36,445 nucleotides of DNA from Sulfurimonas sp. RIFCSPLOWO2_12_36_12. Lineage in GTDB: Bacteria > Campylobacterota > Campylobacteria > Campylobacterales > Sulfurimonadaceae. The stretch's first letter is position 1, and each line of letters starts with the position of its first letter. A program made the translations under genes and the position numbers. The stretch covers positions 1 through 36,445 of the forward strand of contig MIBZ01000027.1 in assembly GCA_001829675.1 (NCBI GenBank). Direction: 5' to 3'. Shown in pieces: positions 15,005 to 25,174 of this stretch. The notes under the pieces are model-generated. The model searched no databases and was not told the DNA's origin. It was given only the letters and a program-made list of their open reading frames with translations.

Positions 15005-18000
15005 ATGGTTGAATATCATGATTTGTTAAGATCATTCAAAGATAATTGTGGTTTTGGGCTTGTAGCAAATATTAAAAACAAAGCATCACATAAAGTTCTT
15101 AACGATGCAATAACCGCGTTAGAGCGAATGATGCACAGAGGCGCAGTTGCGGCTGATGGAAAAACCGGAGACGGAAGCGGTTTGCTTTTATCTTTTCCTG
15201 AGGAATTTCTTCGCAAAGAGGCTACTAAAAGCGGTATTGAATTGCCAAAACAGTTTGCTGTCGCATCGATTTTCACAAAAGATATCAATCATCTCTCCAT
15301 CGTAGAAGCTGTTTGTGCAAACAATGATTTAAAAGTTGTTCTTCGCAGAGATGTTCCTGTCGATACAAATGCGCTTGGAGAACAGGCTCTTGCATCGCTG
15401 CCGCATATCGTTCAGCTATTCATAACTCCAAACTCAATCATGGCTACAAATAGATTTGACGCACTTTTATATCTATCTCGCAAAGAGAGCGAACATAAAC
15501 TGGTAGATGATAGAAACTTTTACATATCTTCAATGAGCTCAAAAGTTCTCTCATATAAAGGGCTAATCATGCCTACTCATATAAAAGAGTTCTATAAAGA
15601 TCTTAATGATGAAGATTTTAAAATATCTTTTTCACTGTTTCATCAAAGATTTTCAACAAATACGCTTCCTGAATGGAAGCTAGCTCAGCCATTTCGTGCA
15701 GTTGCTCACAACGGTGAGATTAACTCAGTTGAGGGCAATCGCTTTAATGTTGAGATTAAATCTGAATCAATAAAAAGTGATGTTTTTACCGATGAAGAGA
15801 TACAAAGAATATTGCCGATTTTACAACTAAGATCTTCAGACAGTGCCTCTGCCGACAACTTTTTTGAATTTCTTTTGGTAAACGGTATGGATTTCTTTAA
15901 AGCTGTTCGCGCAGTTATTCCTGCTGCTTGGCAAAATGCTCCGCATATGGACCCTGAGCTTCGTGCATTTTATGAGTTTCAATCAACTGTTTTTGAAGCT
16001 TGGGACGGACCGGCAGCATTTTCTGTAACTGATGGCCGCTATATCGGCTGTGTACTGGACAGAAACGGTCTTCGCCCGTCAAAATATATAATAACTAAAG
16101 ATGACACCCTTCTGATTGCCAGTGAATATGGTGTTGTAGATATTGCAGAAGAGGATATCAAAGAGCGAGGTCGCCTACAATCCGGTGAGATGCTGGGACT
16201 TGATCTTAAATATGGAAAGATATTTAAAAACAGTGAGATAAATGACTATTTAAAAAGTTCAAACCCATATATGGAGTGGCTGAATGAGCATATGATTTAT
16301 CTTCAGGAGCATGTTGCAGAACAGTACATGTCAATTTCTGAATATGATAAAGATGAACTTATTGCCAGACAAAGATATTTTAATGTTACCCAAGAAGTTA
16401 TAGAGCAAGTTATTGAGCCTATGATAATCGAGGGAAAAGAGGCGGTGGGTTCAATGGGTGATGATACTCCATTGGCTGCATTTTCAAACAAGCAGAGAGC
16501 TTTTTCTGATTTCTTTAAACAAAAATTTGCACAAGTTACAAACCCTCCGATTGACCCAATTAGAGAAAAAGTTGTAATGAGCCTAAATACAGGTTTCGGA
16601 GAGGTTCACAATATACTCGATGAAATCCCGTTTCATGCACACCGCTTAAAGTCTGTTTCGCCAATCATTACAAGTGAAAAATTAAAAGTATTAAAATCAT
16701 TTGGTGAGAAAAAATCGCCTAGCTATCAATCTTTTTATTGTAATAAAACATTTTCAACTGCCTATGAAGCAGATTTGAAAAAATCATTAGACTCTTTGGT
16801 AGAAACTGTAATAGATTCTGTAAAAAATGATGGCACAAGAATAGTAATTTTAGATGATTACGAATTTAGTAAAAAAAATAAAATTATTCCTATGGCTATG
16901 GCTGTAGGTCGTTTAAATATAGCACTCTCAAAAGCTAAAATCCGCCACCTTGTATCGATGGTTGCAATTACGGGAGAGGTTATGGATCCTCACGGTGCCG
17001 CAGTATTGATAGGCTATGGTGCAAATGCGATACATCCTAAGCTCCTGGCAGAAACCGTTATTGAACATACAAAGAGATCTAACGCAGTTACGATAAGCTG
17101 CTATGAAGCTTTAAAATTTGTTCACAGTGCGTTAAATGCCGGAATTTTAAAGATAATGTCAAAAATGGGAATTTCAACTATTGCTTCATACAGAAACGCA
17201 GGTCTGTTTGATATTATTGGACTGAATCATGAAATAGTTGAGGAGTGTTTTGCAACTTCTAACTCTGCACTTAGCGGGCTTAACTATGATGATATTGATG
17301 AAAGACTTACCAAATACCATAAAGAAGCTTTTGAAGATAACGGATTTAACAAGATTTTTCCTCTTAACATCGGCGGGTACTATAAGTTTTATACGGGACA
17401 AGAACACCATGATTTCGGTCCGGAAGTAATCCATGCAATTCACGCAACTGCCGAGAGCGGGTCTAAAAAAGATTATGATAAATTAAGAGATTTAGTAAAT
17501 AAAAGAGGTCTTAAATTTATTCGTGATTTCTTTGAAATAAAATCTGACAGAAAACCTATCAGCATATCTGAAGTTGAACCAAAAGAGGCTATCTTTAAGA
17601 GATTTGCTTCAGCGGCCATGAGTCTTGGTTCAATCTCTCCTGAGGCGCATGAGACAATTGCAATGGCAATGAACAGAATCGGAGCTCAATCAAATTCAGG
17701 AGAGGGCGGAGAAGACTCTGAGCGTTTCGGGACTGATAGAAACTCTAAAATTAAGCAGGTTGCGAGTGGTCGTTTCGGTGTAACTCCGGCATATCTTCGT
17801 TCTGCCGAGGAGATACAGATAAAGGTTGCGCAAGGGGCAAAACCCGGGGAGGGCGGACAGCTTCCGGGGCATAAAGTTTCGCCGCTTATCGGCAAACTGC
17901 GTCATACGATACCGGGGGTTACTCTAATTTCACCGCCACCGCACCATGACATCTACTCGATTGAGGATTTGGCGCAGCTTATTTTTGATGTCAAGCAGGT

Positions 18001-19444
18001 AAATCCAAAAGCTAGAGTCGCCGTAAAGCTTGTTTCAACTATCGGAGTAGGAACTATTGCTGCCGGTGTTGCAAAAGCTTATGCTGATAAGATTATTATT
18101 TCAGGCGGTGACGGCGGAACGGGTGCCGCTCCACTTACCTCTATCAAATTTGCAGGTAATCCTTGGGAACTAGGGCTTAGCGAAGCGCATAACGCTCTTA
18201 AAGCAAACAACCTAAGAGGACTTGTGGAAGTTCAAGCCGACGGCGGTCTAAAATCTGGACTTGATGTTGTAAAAGCGGCGCTTTTAGGTGCTGAGAGTTA
18301 TGCATTTGGAACAGGTGTTTTAACAATTGTTGGCTGTAAAATGCTTCGAATTTGTCATGTAAACAAATGTACCGTTGGCATTGCTACTCAAAACGAGAAG
18401 CTTCGTCAAGAGTTTTTTAAAGGACATGTTGATCAGCTTATAAATTATTTCACTCTTTTGGCTGAAGATATTCGCTCAATTATGGCTGAACTTGGTTTTA
18501 GAACAATGGAAGAGATGATAGGAAGAAGCGATATTTTAAAAGTTGTGGATGATAAATTTGCTCAAAAATTTGATTTTAGTTCTGTGCTTCACCAAGAGAG
18601 TGGCGTAAATACATGTCAGCAAAAATTTAATCACCCTTTTGATGACAATGCTTTTGAAAAAAATATTCTTCAAGAGGTTATGGGCACGATTAAGCATCCA
18701 AAACAACCAATAAAAATCAGTAGAGAAATTAGAAATATTCATAGAAGTTTTGGAGCGCTCATAAGCGGAGAGATAGCTGAATATTATGGAAATAAAGGCT
18801 TAAGCGCTGATACTATAAGAATAAATTTAACAGGTATCTCAGGTCAAGCTCTCGGCGCATTTTTGATTCCCGGTGTATCAATTTACTTAAGCGGTGTCGC
18901 AAATGATTACATCGGTAAAGGTATGCATGGAGGTAAAATCATTGTTACCTCTGAAAATGAGGGCGAAAAGTTTGCTGCCGGCGGAAATACTTGTCTTTAT
19001 GGAGCTACCGGCGGTAAGCTTTATATTTCTGGAAGCGTTGGAGAGAGATTTGCAGTTCGTAACTCAGGAGCACTTGCAATAGTTGAGGGAACAGGTGACA
19101 ATGCTTGTGAGTACATGACCGGCGGTGTTGTAGTTATTCTTGGTCGTACAGGAATCAACTTTGGTGCCGGTATGACTGGCGGAATCAGTTTTGTATATGA
19201 CAAAGAGCATAGTTTCATTGAAAATGTAAATCGTGAACTTGTTGAATCTATTCGTATCGATACGGACGAAGGTGATGAAGCTAGACACTACCTAAAAAAA
19301 CTTTTAAAAGATTATTTGGTAGAAACAGGAAGCAAAAAAGCAAAAGCGCTGCTTGATAACTTTAGAGTAGAGGTAAGAAATTTTTGGCTGGTAAAACCTA
19401 AAAATTTAACTAAATTACCTATGAATTTAGAGATTGGAGATTAA
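15005..19444 (+). CDS. gltB: glutamate synthase large subunit
   Basis: Full-length (1479 residues) GltB, which with GltD makes two glutamates from glutamine and 2-oxoglutarate. The order is as expected: a 14-residue propeptide, then C15 (NCGFGLVANI), the amidotransferase nucleophile; a central linker domain; the FMN and 2-oxoglutarate barrel with GEGGEDSERFG and GGDGGTGAAP; the 3Fe-4S cysteines in CKMLRICHVNKC (about residue 1110-1121); and a C-terminal GXGXG-repeat helix. A strong AGGAG precedes the ATG. gltD begins two bases after its stop, so the two are one operon. Confidence 0.97.
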   Translation: MVEYHDLLRSFKDNCGFGLVANIKNKASHKVLNDAITALERMMHRGAVAADGKTGDGSGLLLSFPEEFLRKEATKSGIELPKQFAVASIFTKDINHLSIVEAVCANNDLKVVLRRDVPVDTNALGEQALASLPHIVQLFITPNSIMATNRFDALLYLSRKESEHKLVDDRNFYISSMSSKVLSYKGLIMPTHIKEFYKDLNDEDFKISFSLFHQRFSTNTLPEWKLAQPFRAVAHNGEINSVEGNRFNVEIKSESIKSDVFTDEEIQRILPILQLRSSDSASADNFFEFLLVNGMDFFKAVRAVIPAAWQNAPHMDPELRAFYEFQSTVFEAWDGPAAFSVTDGRYIGCVLDRNGLRPSKYIITKDDTLLIASEYGVVDIAEEDIKERGRLQSGEMLGLDLKYGKIFKNSEINDYLKSSNPYMEWLNEHMIYLQEHVAEQYMSISEYDKDELIARQRYFNVTQEVIEQVIEPMIIEGKEAVGSMGDDTPLAAFSNKQRAFSDFFKQKFAQVTNPPIDPIREKVVMSLNTGFGEVHNILDEIPFHAHRLKSVSPIITSEKLKVLKSFGEKKSPSYQSFYCNKTFSTAYEADLKKSLDSLVETVIDSVKNDGTRIVILDDYEFSKKNKIIPMAMAVGRLNIALSKAKIRHLVSMVAITGEVMDPHGAAVLIGYGANAIHPKLLAETVIEHTKRSNAVTISCYEALKFVHSALNAGILKIMSKMGISTIASYRNAGLFDIIGLNHEIVEECFATSNSALSGLNYDDIDERLTKYHKEAFEDNGFNKIFPLNIGGYYKFYTGQEHHDFGPEVIHAIHATAESGSKKDYDKLRDLVNKRGLKFIRDFFEIKSDRKPISISEVEPKEAIFKRFASAAMSLGSISPEAHETIAMAMNRIGAQSNSGEGGEDSERFGTDRNSKIKQVASGRFGVTPAYLRSAEEIQIKVAQGAKPGEGGQLPGHKVSPLIGKLRHTIPGVTLISPPPHHDIYSIEDLAQLIFDVKQVNPKARVAVKLVSTIGVGTIAAGVAKAYADKIIISGGDGGTGAAPLTSIKFAGNPWELGLSEAHNALKANNLRGLVEVQADGGLKSGLDVVKAALLGAESYAFGTGVLTIVGCKMLRICHVNKCTVGIATQNEKLRQEFFKGHVDQLINYFTLLAEDIRSIMAELGFRTMEEMIGRSDILKVVDDKFAQKFDFSSVLHQESGVNTCQQKFNHPFDDNAFEKNILQEVMGTIKHPKQPIKISREIRNIHRSFGALISGEIAEYYGNKGLSADTIRINLTGISGQALGAFLIPGVSIYLSGVANDYIGKGMHGGKIIVTSENEGEKFAAGGNTCLYGATGGKLYISGSVGERFAVRNSGALAIVEGTGDNACEYMTGGVVVILGRTGINFGAGMTGGISFVYDKEHSFIENVNRELVESIRIDTDEGDEARHYLKKLLKDYLVETGSKKAKALLDNFRVEVRNFWLVKPKNLTKLPMNLEIGD

Positions 19445-19446
19445 TC

Positions 19447-20832
19447 ATGAGAGAATATTTAACAATTGATAGAATAGAAGCTAGAAAAAGATTAGTCGTT
19501 GAGAGAACAAAAGATTTTGGTGAAATTTATGAAATTTTTGATAAGAGTGAAGCAGCAACTCAAAGTGACAGATGTATCCAGTGCGGAGACCCTTTTTGTC
19601 TGAATAAATGCCCGCTTCATAACTATGTTCCTCAGTGGCTAAAAGCTGTAAGCGAAAAAGATTTGGAGTTTGCATTTAAACTATCAAATGAGCCTTCGCC
19701 GTTTCCGGAAGTTATGGGTAGAGTTTGCCCGCATGAGAAGTTATGTGAGGGAGATTGCACACTTAATGATGGTCATGGAGCCATTACGATAGGCTCGGTA
19801 GAGACATATATTACGGAAGAGGGATTTAAAGCAGGATTCAAACCTGATTTTCCCGGAATTACAACAGATAAGAGAGTCGCGGTAATCGGAAGCGGTCCTG
19901 CAGGACTCTCTGCTGCAACCTATCTTTTGCGCTCAGGCATAGCCGTTACGATGTATGAGAGAAGTGACAGAGCAGGCGGACTTTTAACTTATGGAATCCC
20001 TAACTTTAAACTAGATAAAAAAATTGTTGAACGCCGTATTAAGTTTTTATTAGAAGCTGGTATGGAGCTTGTACTTAATTGTGAAGTTGGTCGTGATATC
20101 ACTTTTGAAGAGATAGCGGACAAACATGATGCTATGTTTATCGGTGTTGGCGCAACAAAAGCTAAAAATGCCTCTATTAACGGCGAAAAAGCCAGCAATG
20201 TTTATAAGGCAATGGATTATTTAACTGCTATTCAAAGAAAGAATTTTAAAACTTCTTATGATAAAAAGTTTGATTTTAAAGATAAAAATGTAGTTGTAAT
20301 AGGTGGCGGTGATACTGCTATGGATTGTTTGAGAACCGCAAAAAGAGATGGTGCAAAATCTGTAACTTGCCTATATCGCCGTGATGCGCACAATATGCCC
20401 GGAAGTCAGAAAGAGTATAAAAATGCTATGGAAGAGGGTATTGATTTTACATTTTTCGTCTCTCCTAAACAGATTATTTTAAACGACAAGGGCGATGCTA
20501 TCGCTGTTGAAGTTGTCAAAACTATTCTTGGCGTAAAAGATGAGAGCGGGCGTCAAAAAATGGAAGAGATAAAAGGAAGTGAATTTAGAGTAAATGCCGA
20601 TGCTATAATTTTGTCTTTAGGTTTTGACCCTGAAGTACCGTCGTTTTTGGCCGAAAATGGCATTGAAACAAATAAATGGGGCGGAATCATTATAAATGAA
20701 GAGACTCATGAGACTACAACTTCCGGAATTTATGCCGGCGGTGATTGCTACAGAGGTGCTGATTTGGTTGTAACTGCCGCTTATGACGGTCGAGAAGCAG
20801 CAAGAAGCATCGTTAAATCCCTTCTAAAATAA
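19447..20832 (+). CDS. gltD: glutamate synthase small subunit
   Basis: The NADPH-oxidising partner of GltB. N-terminal cysteines (CIQCGDPFCLNKCP and CPHEKLCEGDC) hold 4Fe-4S clusters; GSGPAGLSAATYL (about 146-158) binds FAD and VVIGGGDTAMDC binds NAD(P)H; GGDCYRGADLVVTA closes the FAD site. The 461 residues match the family's usual length. The neighbouring gltB stop lies two bases before the start region. It hands electrons to the FMN of GltB in the cytoplasm. Confidence 0.96.
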   Translation: MREYLTIDRIEARKRLVVERTKDFGEIYEIFDKSEAATQSDRCIQCGDPFCLNKCPLHNYVPQWLKAVSEKDLEFAFKLSNEPSPFPEVMGRVCPHEKLCEGDCTLNDGHGAITIGSVETYITEEGFKAGFKPDFPGITTDKRVAVIGSGPAGLSAATYLLRSGIAVTMYERSDRAGGLLTYGIPNFKLDKKIVERRIKFLLEAGMELVLNCEVGRDITFEEIADKHDAMFIGVGATKAKNASINGEKASNVYKAMDYLTAIQRKNFKTSYDKKFDFKDKNVVVIGGGDTAMDCLRTAKRDGAKSVTCLYRRDAHNMPGSQKEYKNAMEEGIDFTFFVSPKQIILNDKGDAIAVEVVKTILGVKDESGRQKMEEIKGSEFRVNADAIILSLGFDPEVPSFLAENGIETNKWGGIIINEETHETTTSGIYAGGDCYRGADLVVTAAYDGREAARSIVKSLLK

Positions 20833-20840
20833 CAATTATA

Positions 20841-20877
20841 TTTTTTTTACATGCAGGTTGTCTGTGTGTAAAAAAAA
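20841..20877. terminator. AT-rich inverted repeat after gltD
   Basis: TTTTTTTTACA (20841-20851) pairs with TGTAAAAAAAA (20867-20877) across a 15-base loop, eight bases after the gltD stop. The stem is long but contains only two G or C pairs. It reads as a possible weak terminator between gltD and the accD promoter. Confidence 0.35.
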
Positions 20878-20918
20878 CTTATCTCAATCAATAATTTAAA
20901 AATAAAGTATATATTTGA

Positions 20919-20924
20919 TATAAT
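20919..20924 (+). promoter_or_regulatory. -10 box for the accD operon
   Basis: TATAAT in the context TTTGATATAATTCGCC, 29 bases before the accD start. The TATAATTCG string is the same as that in front of ribBA and the TauE gene, so it is probably a typical strong promoter of this genome. Confidence 0.6.
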
Positions 20925-20952
20925 TCGCCTCATTATATTTAAAGGATAATTT

Positions 20953-21804
20953 TTGAACCTATTAAGCATTTTTTCTAGAAATACAACTACAAATAAAAGT
21001 CAGCCGGTTAAAAGTGAAGCTCCTGCACACTGGGTAAAGTGTAAATCTTGTCAATCTCTAATGTATTACAAAGAAGTTGAAAATCAAAAGCATGTCTGTC
21101 CAAAGTGTGGTTACCATATCAGAATAGGTGTAAAAGAGCGAATCGAACTATTGGCTGATGAAGGCACTTTTGTAGAGTACGATAGCAACTTAAAGCCGGT
21201 AGATCCTCTGAACTTTGTAGATAAAATATCATATGTACAAAGGCTTGAAGAGGCAAAATTAAAAACAGGAAAAACATCGTCTGTTGTAAGCGGCGAATGT
21301 AAAATGAACGGTGTCAGTGCTCAAATTGTTGTATTTGACTTCGCTTTTATGGGCGGTTCTTTAGGCTCGGTAGAGGGTGAAAAAATTGTTCGTGCAGTAA
21401 ACCGTGCAATAGAAAAAAAACAGGGTTTAATCATACTGAGTGCAAGCGGCGGCGCAAGAATGCAAGAGAGTACTTTCTCGCTTCTTCAAATGAGTAAAAC
21501 ATCTGCTGCTTTAGCAAAACTCTCAAAACACAATCTTCTATATATTTCAGTTCTTACAGACCCTACAATGGGCGGAGTAAGTGCTTCATTTGCAACTTTA
21601 GGCGATATAATCATAGCTGAACCGGGTGCTCTTGTAGGTTTTGCAGGTCAGAGAGTTATAGAGCAGACAATCGGTTCTGCTCTTCCGGATGGTTTTCAGC
21701 GAGCGGAGTTTTTGCTTGAAAAAGGTTCTATTGATATGATTGTAAATAGAAATGATCTTAAAAAAACACTCTCTGACTTGTTAACGCTTTTAAAAGTTGC
21801 GTAA
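20953..21804 (+). CDS. accD: acetyl-CoA carboxylase carboxyltransferase subunit beta
   Basis: The N-terminal zinc ribbon is [10 protein letters not shown]...CPKCGYH (about 31-56), which marks bacterial AccD. The carboxyltransferase domain follows, with [38 protein letters not shown] and [11 protein letters not shown]. With AccA it transfers the carboxyl group from biotin to acetyl-CoA to make malonyl-CoA for fatty-acid synthesis. The start is TTG, with AAGGAT about six bases upstream. Its stop overlaps the next start (TAATG), so the thiE-like gene is coupled to it. AccA is not in the window. Confidence 0.96.
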   Translation: MNLLSIFSRNTTTNKSQPVKSEAPAHWVKCKSCQSLMYYKEVENQKHVCPKCGYHIRIGVKERIELLADEGTFVEYDSNLKPVDPLNFVDKISYVQRLEEAKLKTGKTSSVVSGECKMNGVSAQIVVFDFAFMGGSLGSVEGEKIVRAVNRAIEKKQGLIILSASGGARMQESTFSLLQMSKTSAALAKLSKHNLLYISVLTDPTMGGVSASFATLGDIIIAEPGALVGFAGQRVIEQTIGSALPDGFQRAEFLLEKGSIDMIVNRNDLKKTLSDLLTLLKVA

Positions 21805-22364
21805 TGCGGCTTTATGCGCTTTGTGACCAAGACCTTTTGGATAAAAAAGGTCTCTCCCTAGAAGATTTTGTTGAAATTGCCAAGCAGAAAAATGCAGAAA
21901 TTATTCAATACCGCAACAAAAATGCAGATATTGCATTTATAAAACAGCAGCTTATAAAAATCAGAAAAATGTATGACGGTTTTTTAATTGTTAATGATGC
22001 TTATGAACTTATAGAGTTTTGTGACGGTGTTCATGTCGGTCAAGAAGATTTGAAAGCCATAGATAATGATATATTTAAAGCTGTAAAAATTCTTAGAAAT
22101 GTCATAAACAAAGAGAAGCTTTTAGGTATATCTACACACAATAAAGAAGAGGTTTTACAAGCAAACCTTATGGATTTAAACTACATAGGCTTAGGCGCAT
22201 ACAGAGATACAAGCACAAAAGATAACATATCAGCGATTCTCGGTGAAAAACTTGATGATATCGCATCACTTTCTAAACATTATGTTGCAGCAATCGGCGG
22301 AGTAAAAGAGGGCGATAAATTTTCACATATCACTTATCATGTTATTGGAAGCGGACTCCTTTAG
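21804..22364 (+). CDS. thiE: thiamine phosphate synthase family protein (ThiE/TenI)
   Basis: A short ThiE-like barrel (186 residues; E. coli ThiE has about 211). Recognisable are [53 protein letters not shown] and the phosphate-binding AAIGGV. ThiE couples the pyrimidine and thiazole moieties to make thiamine phosphate. The C-terminal part is short, so either a minimal ThiE or a TenI-type thiazole tautomerase is possible. The ATG overlaps the accD stop, and its own TAG shares its last base with the GTG of rlmH. Confidence 0.75.
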   Translation: MRLYALCDQDLLDKKGLSLEDFVEIAKQKNAEIIQYRNKNADIAFIKQQLIKIRKMYDGFLIVNDAYELIEFCDGVHVGQEDLKAIDNDIFKAVKILRNVINKEKLLGISTHNKEEVLQANLMDLNYIGLGAYRDTSTKDNISAILGEKLDDIASLSKHYVAAIGGVKEGDKFSHITYHVIGSGLL

Positions 22365-22822
22365 TGAATATAGAAATTATCTCAATCGCAAAAAAAGAGC
22401 ACTCTATTTATGACCCTCTCTATAAAGAGCTGCAAAAGATGATTTCTCGCTTTGCAAAAGTTGATGATATAGAACTTTTTAACAAAGATGTAACAAAAGC
22501 ACACACTATCTCACCGGAAGCCTCCAGGGCGGTCTATACAAAACTTTTTGAACCACATATATCCAAAGGTTTTAGCGTTATATTGCATCCTGAGGGAAAA
22601 ATAATTGATAGTTATGAATTTAGTAAGCTATTAGATGGTAAAATTGCGATTAAATTTTTCATAGGCGGAGCTTATGGCTTTGAAGACAGCTTTTTAAAAA
22701 GAAGTGATTCCGTTATAAGTTTAGGAAATATTACTATGAGTCATAAGATTGCAAAAGCAGTGTTGCTTGAGCAGATTTATAGGGGTTTTTCAATTTTAAG
22801 CAACCACCCATATCATAAATAA
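22364..22822 (+). CDS. rlmH: 23S rRNA pseudouridine-1915 N3-methyltransferase RlmH
   Basis: A SPOUT (trefoil-knot) methyltransferase of 152 residues. The knot signature is at the C-terminal half: [18 protein letters not shown], then [23 protein letters not shown] and the closing HPYHK, which is strongly conserved in RlmH. It methylates pseudouridine 1915 in helix 69 of 23S rRNA on assembled ribosomes. GTG start shares a base with the previous TAG stop. Confidence 0.93.
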   Translation: MNIEIISIAKKEHSIYDPLYKELQKMISRFAKVDDIELFNKDVTKAHTISPEASRAVYTKLFEPHISKGFSVILHPEGKIIDSYEFSKLLDGKIAIKFFIGGAYGFEDSFLKRSDSVISLGNITMSHKIAKAVLLEQIYRGFSILSNHPYHK

Positions 22823-22831
22823 GGAAAGTAA

Positions 22832-23182
22832 GTGCAAGACAGCGAGCTAAAATACTTTAAAGAGATACTTGAGAGTAGAAAAGAACAAATTATTAAAAAT
22901 ATTAAGGGTGTAAATGAGGAGCTAAATCAGTTGAGTTCAATGGAGCTAAACGATGAAGGTGACCATGCATCAGTAGATAATAGCTCAATGGTTGAGAGTG
23001 CAATAGTACAGCAGCAAGAGCAAGAACTAAGAGAAATAAATGTAACCTTGGGAAAAATAGTAACCGGTGATTATGGAATATGTGAAATGTGCGAAGACCC
23101 GATAGGTTTTCAAAGATTAAAAGTTAAGCCGCACGCGATATACTGCATTGATTGTAGAGAAATAGTAGAAAAATCTAGATAA
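22832..23182 (+). CDS. dksA: RNA polymerase-binding DksA/TraR family protein
   Basis: A coiled-coil protein (116 residues) with a four-cysteine zinc finger, C84-x2-C87-x17-C105-x2-C108, as in DksA. The tip of the coiled coil keeps the D-x-x-D-x-A pattern (D41, D44, A46) that contacts the polymerase active site in E. coli. Together with ppGpp it would adjust transcription initiation at stringent promoters. It starts with GTG, nine bases after the rlmH stop, with AAGGAAAG before it. Somewhat shorter than E. coli DksA (151). Confidence 0.88.
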   Translation: MQDSELKYFKEILESRKEQIIKNIKGVNEELNQLSSMELNDEGDHASVDNSSMVESAIVQQQEQELREINVTLGKIVTGDYGICEMCEDPIGFQRLKVKPHAIYCIDCREIVEKSR

Positions 23183-23192
23183 GGAAGTAATT

Positions 23193-24209
23193 ATGCATAT
23201 AAAAAAATACACAATAGCAGCACTGATATTGATGATATTGGTCGGTTGGTATATTTTCGCTTTTATAACTCAAGAGAGTAAGAGCATTGAGTTTTTTGGT
23301 CTGACACTGCCATCATTATCAATAGCTATTTTAGCTGTAATACCTATGATAATATTATTTATAGCTAGTGTTTTGCATATGTCATTTTACTCGCTGCTAA
23401 GCGCTTTAAAGCTTCGTAAATATGAAAAAGATTATGAAAAAATTGTTGATGCAATAGTAGATGCTTATCTTGGTAAAGAAAATCGTTCCAACTCATTTAA
23501 GACAGAGAAATATAAACTCTTAGGTTTTCTTGTAGATAATGCAACAATTTTCCCAACTGCCGGACTTGACTCTGAAGTAAATAATAAAAAAATAAATAAT
23601 GTTTTATCTATAATCAATGGTATTAGAAGCGGAGATGTTGTTGATTTGAGAAAATACTCTTTGCCGTCATCAAACGCGCTTGTTATCCAAAATGAGAGAA
23701 ACAGATACAAAAAAGGCACTATCAGTGCCGAAGATATTTTAAATGGTCATAACAAGTATGATATAAGTTTACGCAAGGAAGTTTATACTGATTTTGTTAA
23801 AAAAGCACCGCTTAACGCTATTGAAAAATATAGAGATCTAATTAGCAAAGAGTCACTTTTTGAAATTTTATCGAGAATTAACGCAGATACTAATACTTTA
23901 GTAGTATCAAATGAATCACTGATATCTTTCTTTGAAGATTTAAAGCTAACCTCGAAGGATTATATAGAAGCATCTAAAAAATTGTCTAAATCAATGCTTC
24001 CGGAGCAGAGAATTAAGCTATTTGAAACACTAAGCAATGAAAATGACATTGTAGTGGAGGCATATCTGTTTACCCTGTTTGATTTAGAGATGTTAACACC
24101 TGCAAAAGAGATATTAGATATTTCACAACCAAACGAATATGCACATTTTAAAGCGTACAGCTCATTAAGAGAGTGTGGCAAACACTTTGACATTAATCTT
24201 TTTATATAG
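23193..24209 (+). CDS. conserved membrane protein of unknown function
   Basis: I do not recognise the family. Two membrane helices lie at the N-terminus (about 6-26 and 41-63), followed by a long, charged, mostly helical cytoplasmic part without a known motif. A good AAGGAAG site precedes the ATG. It stands ten bases after dksA and nine bases before dus, so it is in that operon. The architecture suits an anchored adaptor; no enzymatic residues stand out. Confidence 0.8.
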   Translation: MHIKKYTIAALILMILVGWYIFAFITQESKSIEFFGLTLPSLSIAILAVIPMIILFIASVLHMSFYSLLSALKLRKYEKDYEKIVDAIVDAYLGKENRSNSFKTEKYKLLGFLVDNATIFPTAGLDSEVNNKKINNVLSIINGIRSGDVVDLRKYSLPSSNALVIQNERNRYKKGTISAEDILNGHNKYDISLRKEVYTDFVKKAPLNAIEKYRDLISKESLFEILSRINADTNTLVVSNESLISFFEDLKLTSKDYIEASKKLSKSMLPEQRIKLFETLSNENDIVVEAYLFTLFDLEMLTPAKEILDISQPNEYAHFKAYSSLRECGKHFDINLFI

Positions 24210-24217
24210 TTTATAAA

Positions 24218-25174
24218 ATGATTAAAAAAAAACTATCCTTTGATGAGCCCATTTATGTTTTAGCGCCACTTGCAGGTTTTACGGACCTGCCATTTAGAAG
24301 CGTCGTAAAAAAATTCGGAGCAGATTTGACTGTAAGCGAAATGCTTAGTTCAAATGCTTTGGTTCATGGCTCACAAAAAACACTCAGTATGATAGAAAAA
24401 AGTCCAAATGAGGACCCATATTCCGTTCAAATTGCCGGTGCAGAGGTAGATGTCATTAAAAGAGCAGTTGAGATTTTAAACGAGCAAGACGGCATAGATG
24501 TTATAGACCTTAATTGTGGTTGTCCGGTGCCAAAAGTTGTCGGTCATGGAAGCGGAAGCTCACTGCTTTTAAACTTGCCTCTAATGGGCGATATTATAAA
24601 AACCATCAAAGAGACATCAAATAAAAATTTAACAAGCGTAAAAATAAGACTCGGCTTCGAGAAGAAAAATCACATAGAAATAGCAAAAATTGTTGAAGAC
24701 AGCGGAGCAGATTTTTTGGCAGTTCATGGAAGAACAAGGGCGGGTAAATTTAAAGCAGCCGTTGATTATGACGCAATTGCCGAGATAAAAAAAACTGTAA
24801 AGATTCCCGTAATAGCAAATGGGGATATTGACTCATATGAAAAAGCAAAATGGGTTTTAGAACATACGGGAGCTGATGGAGTAATGATTGGGAGAGGAGC
24901 CGTAGGTGCTCCTTGGATTTTTCATCAGCTTAAACACGGAACTAAAAATATTGACAAAAATCTTAAGCATGATATAATCTTAGAACATTTTGACAAGATG
25001 ATGGAATTTTACGGTCCTCATGGCGTAGTTATGTTTAGAAAGCACACACATACTTACTCTAAAGGCTATAAAGGCGCTTCTGCACTTAGAGACAGCGTAA
25101 ATAGAATAGTTGATGCAAAAGAGTATCGTGCCACATTAGATGATTTTTTTAGTAATAGTGAGATAGTTTGTTAA
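24218..25174 (+). CDS. dus: tRNA-dihydrouridine synthase (DusB-like)
   Basis: An FMN-dependent TIM-barrel enzyme that reduces uridine to dihydrouridine in tRNA D-loops. The start region LAPLAGFTDLPFRSVVKKFG, the catalytic cysteine C99 in NCGCPVPKVV, VHGRTRAGKF and the phosphate-binding GADGVMIGRGAVGAPWIF are clear. Of the subfamilies it looks most like DusB; the exact uridine is not predictable. Its stop overlaps the TTG start of the next gene by seven bases. Confidence 0.92.
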   Translation: MIKKKLSFDEPIYVLAPLAGFTDLPFRSVVKKFGADLTVSEMLSSNALVHGSQKTLSMIEKSPNEDPYSVQIAGAEVDVIKRAVEILNEQDGIDVIDLNCGCPVPKVVGHGSGSSLLLNLPLMGDIIKTIKETSNKNLTSVKIRLGFEKKNHIEIAKIVEDSGADFLAVHGRTRAGKFKAAVDYDAIAEIKKTVKIPVIANGDIDSYEKAKWVLEHTGADGVMIGRGAVGAPWIFHQLKHGTKNIDKNLKHDIILEHFDKMMEFYGPHGVVMFRKHTHTYSKGYKGASALRDSVNRIVDAKEYRATLDDFFSNSEIVC

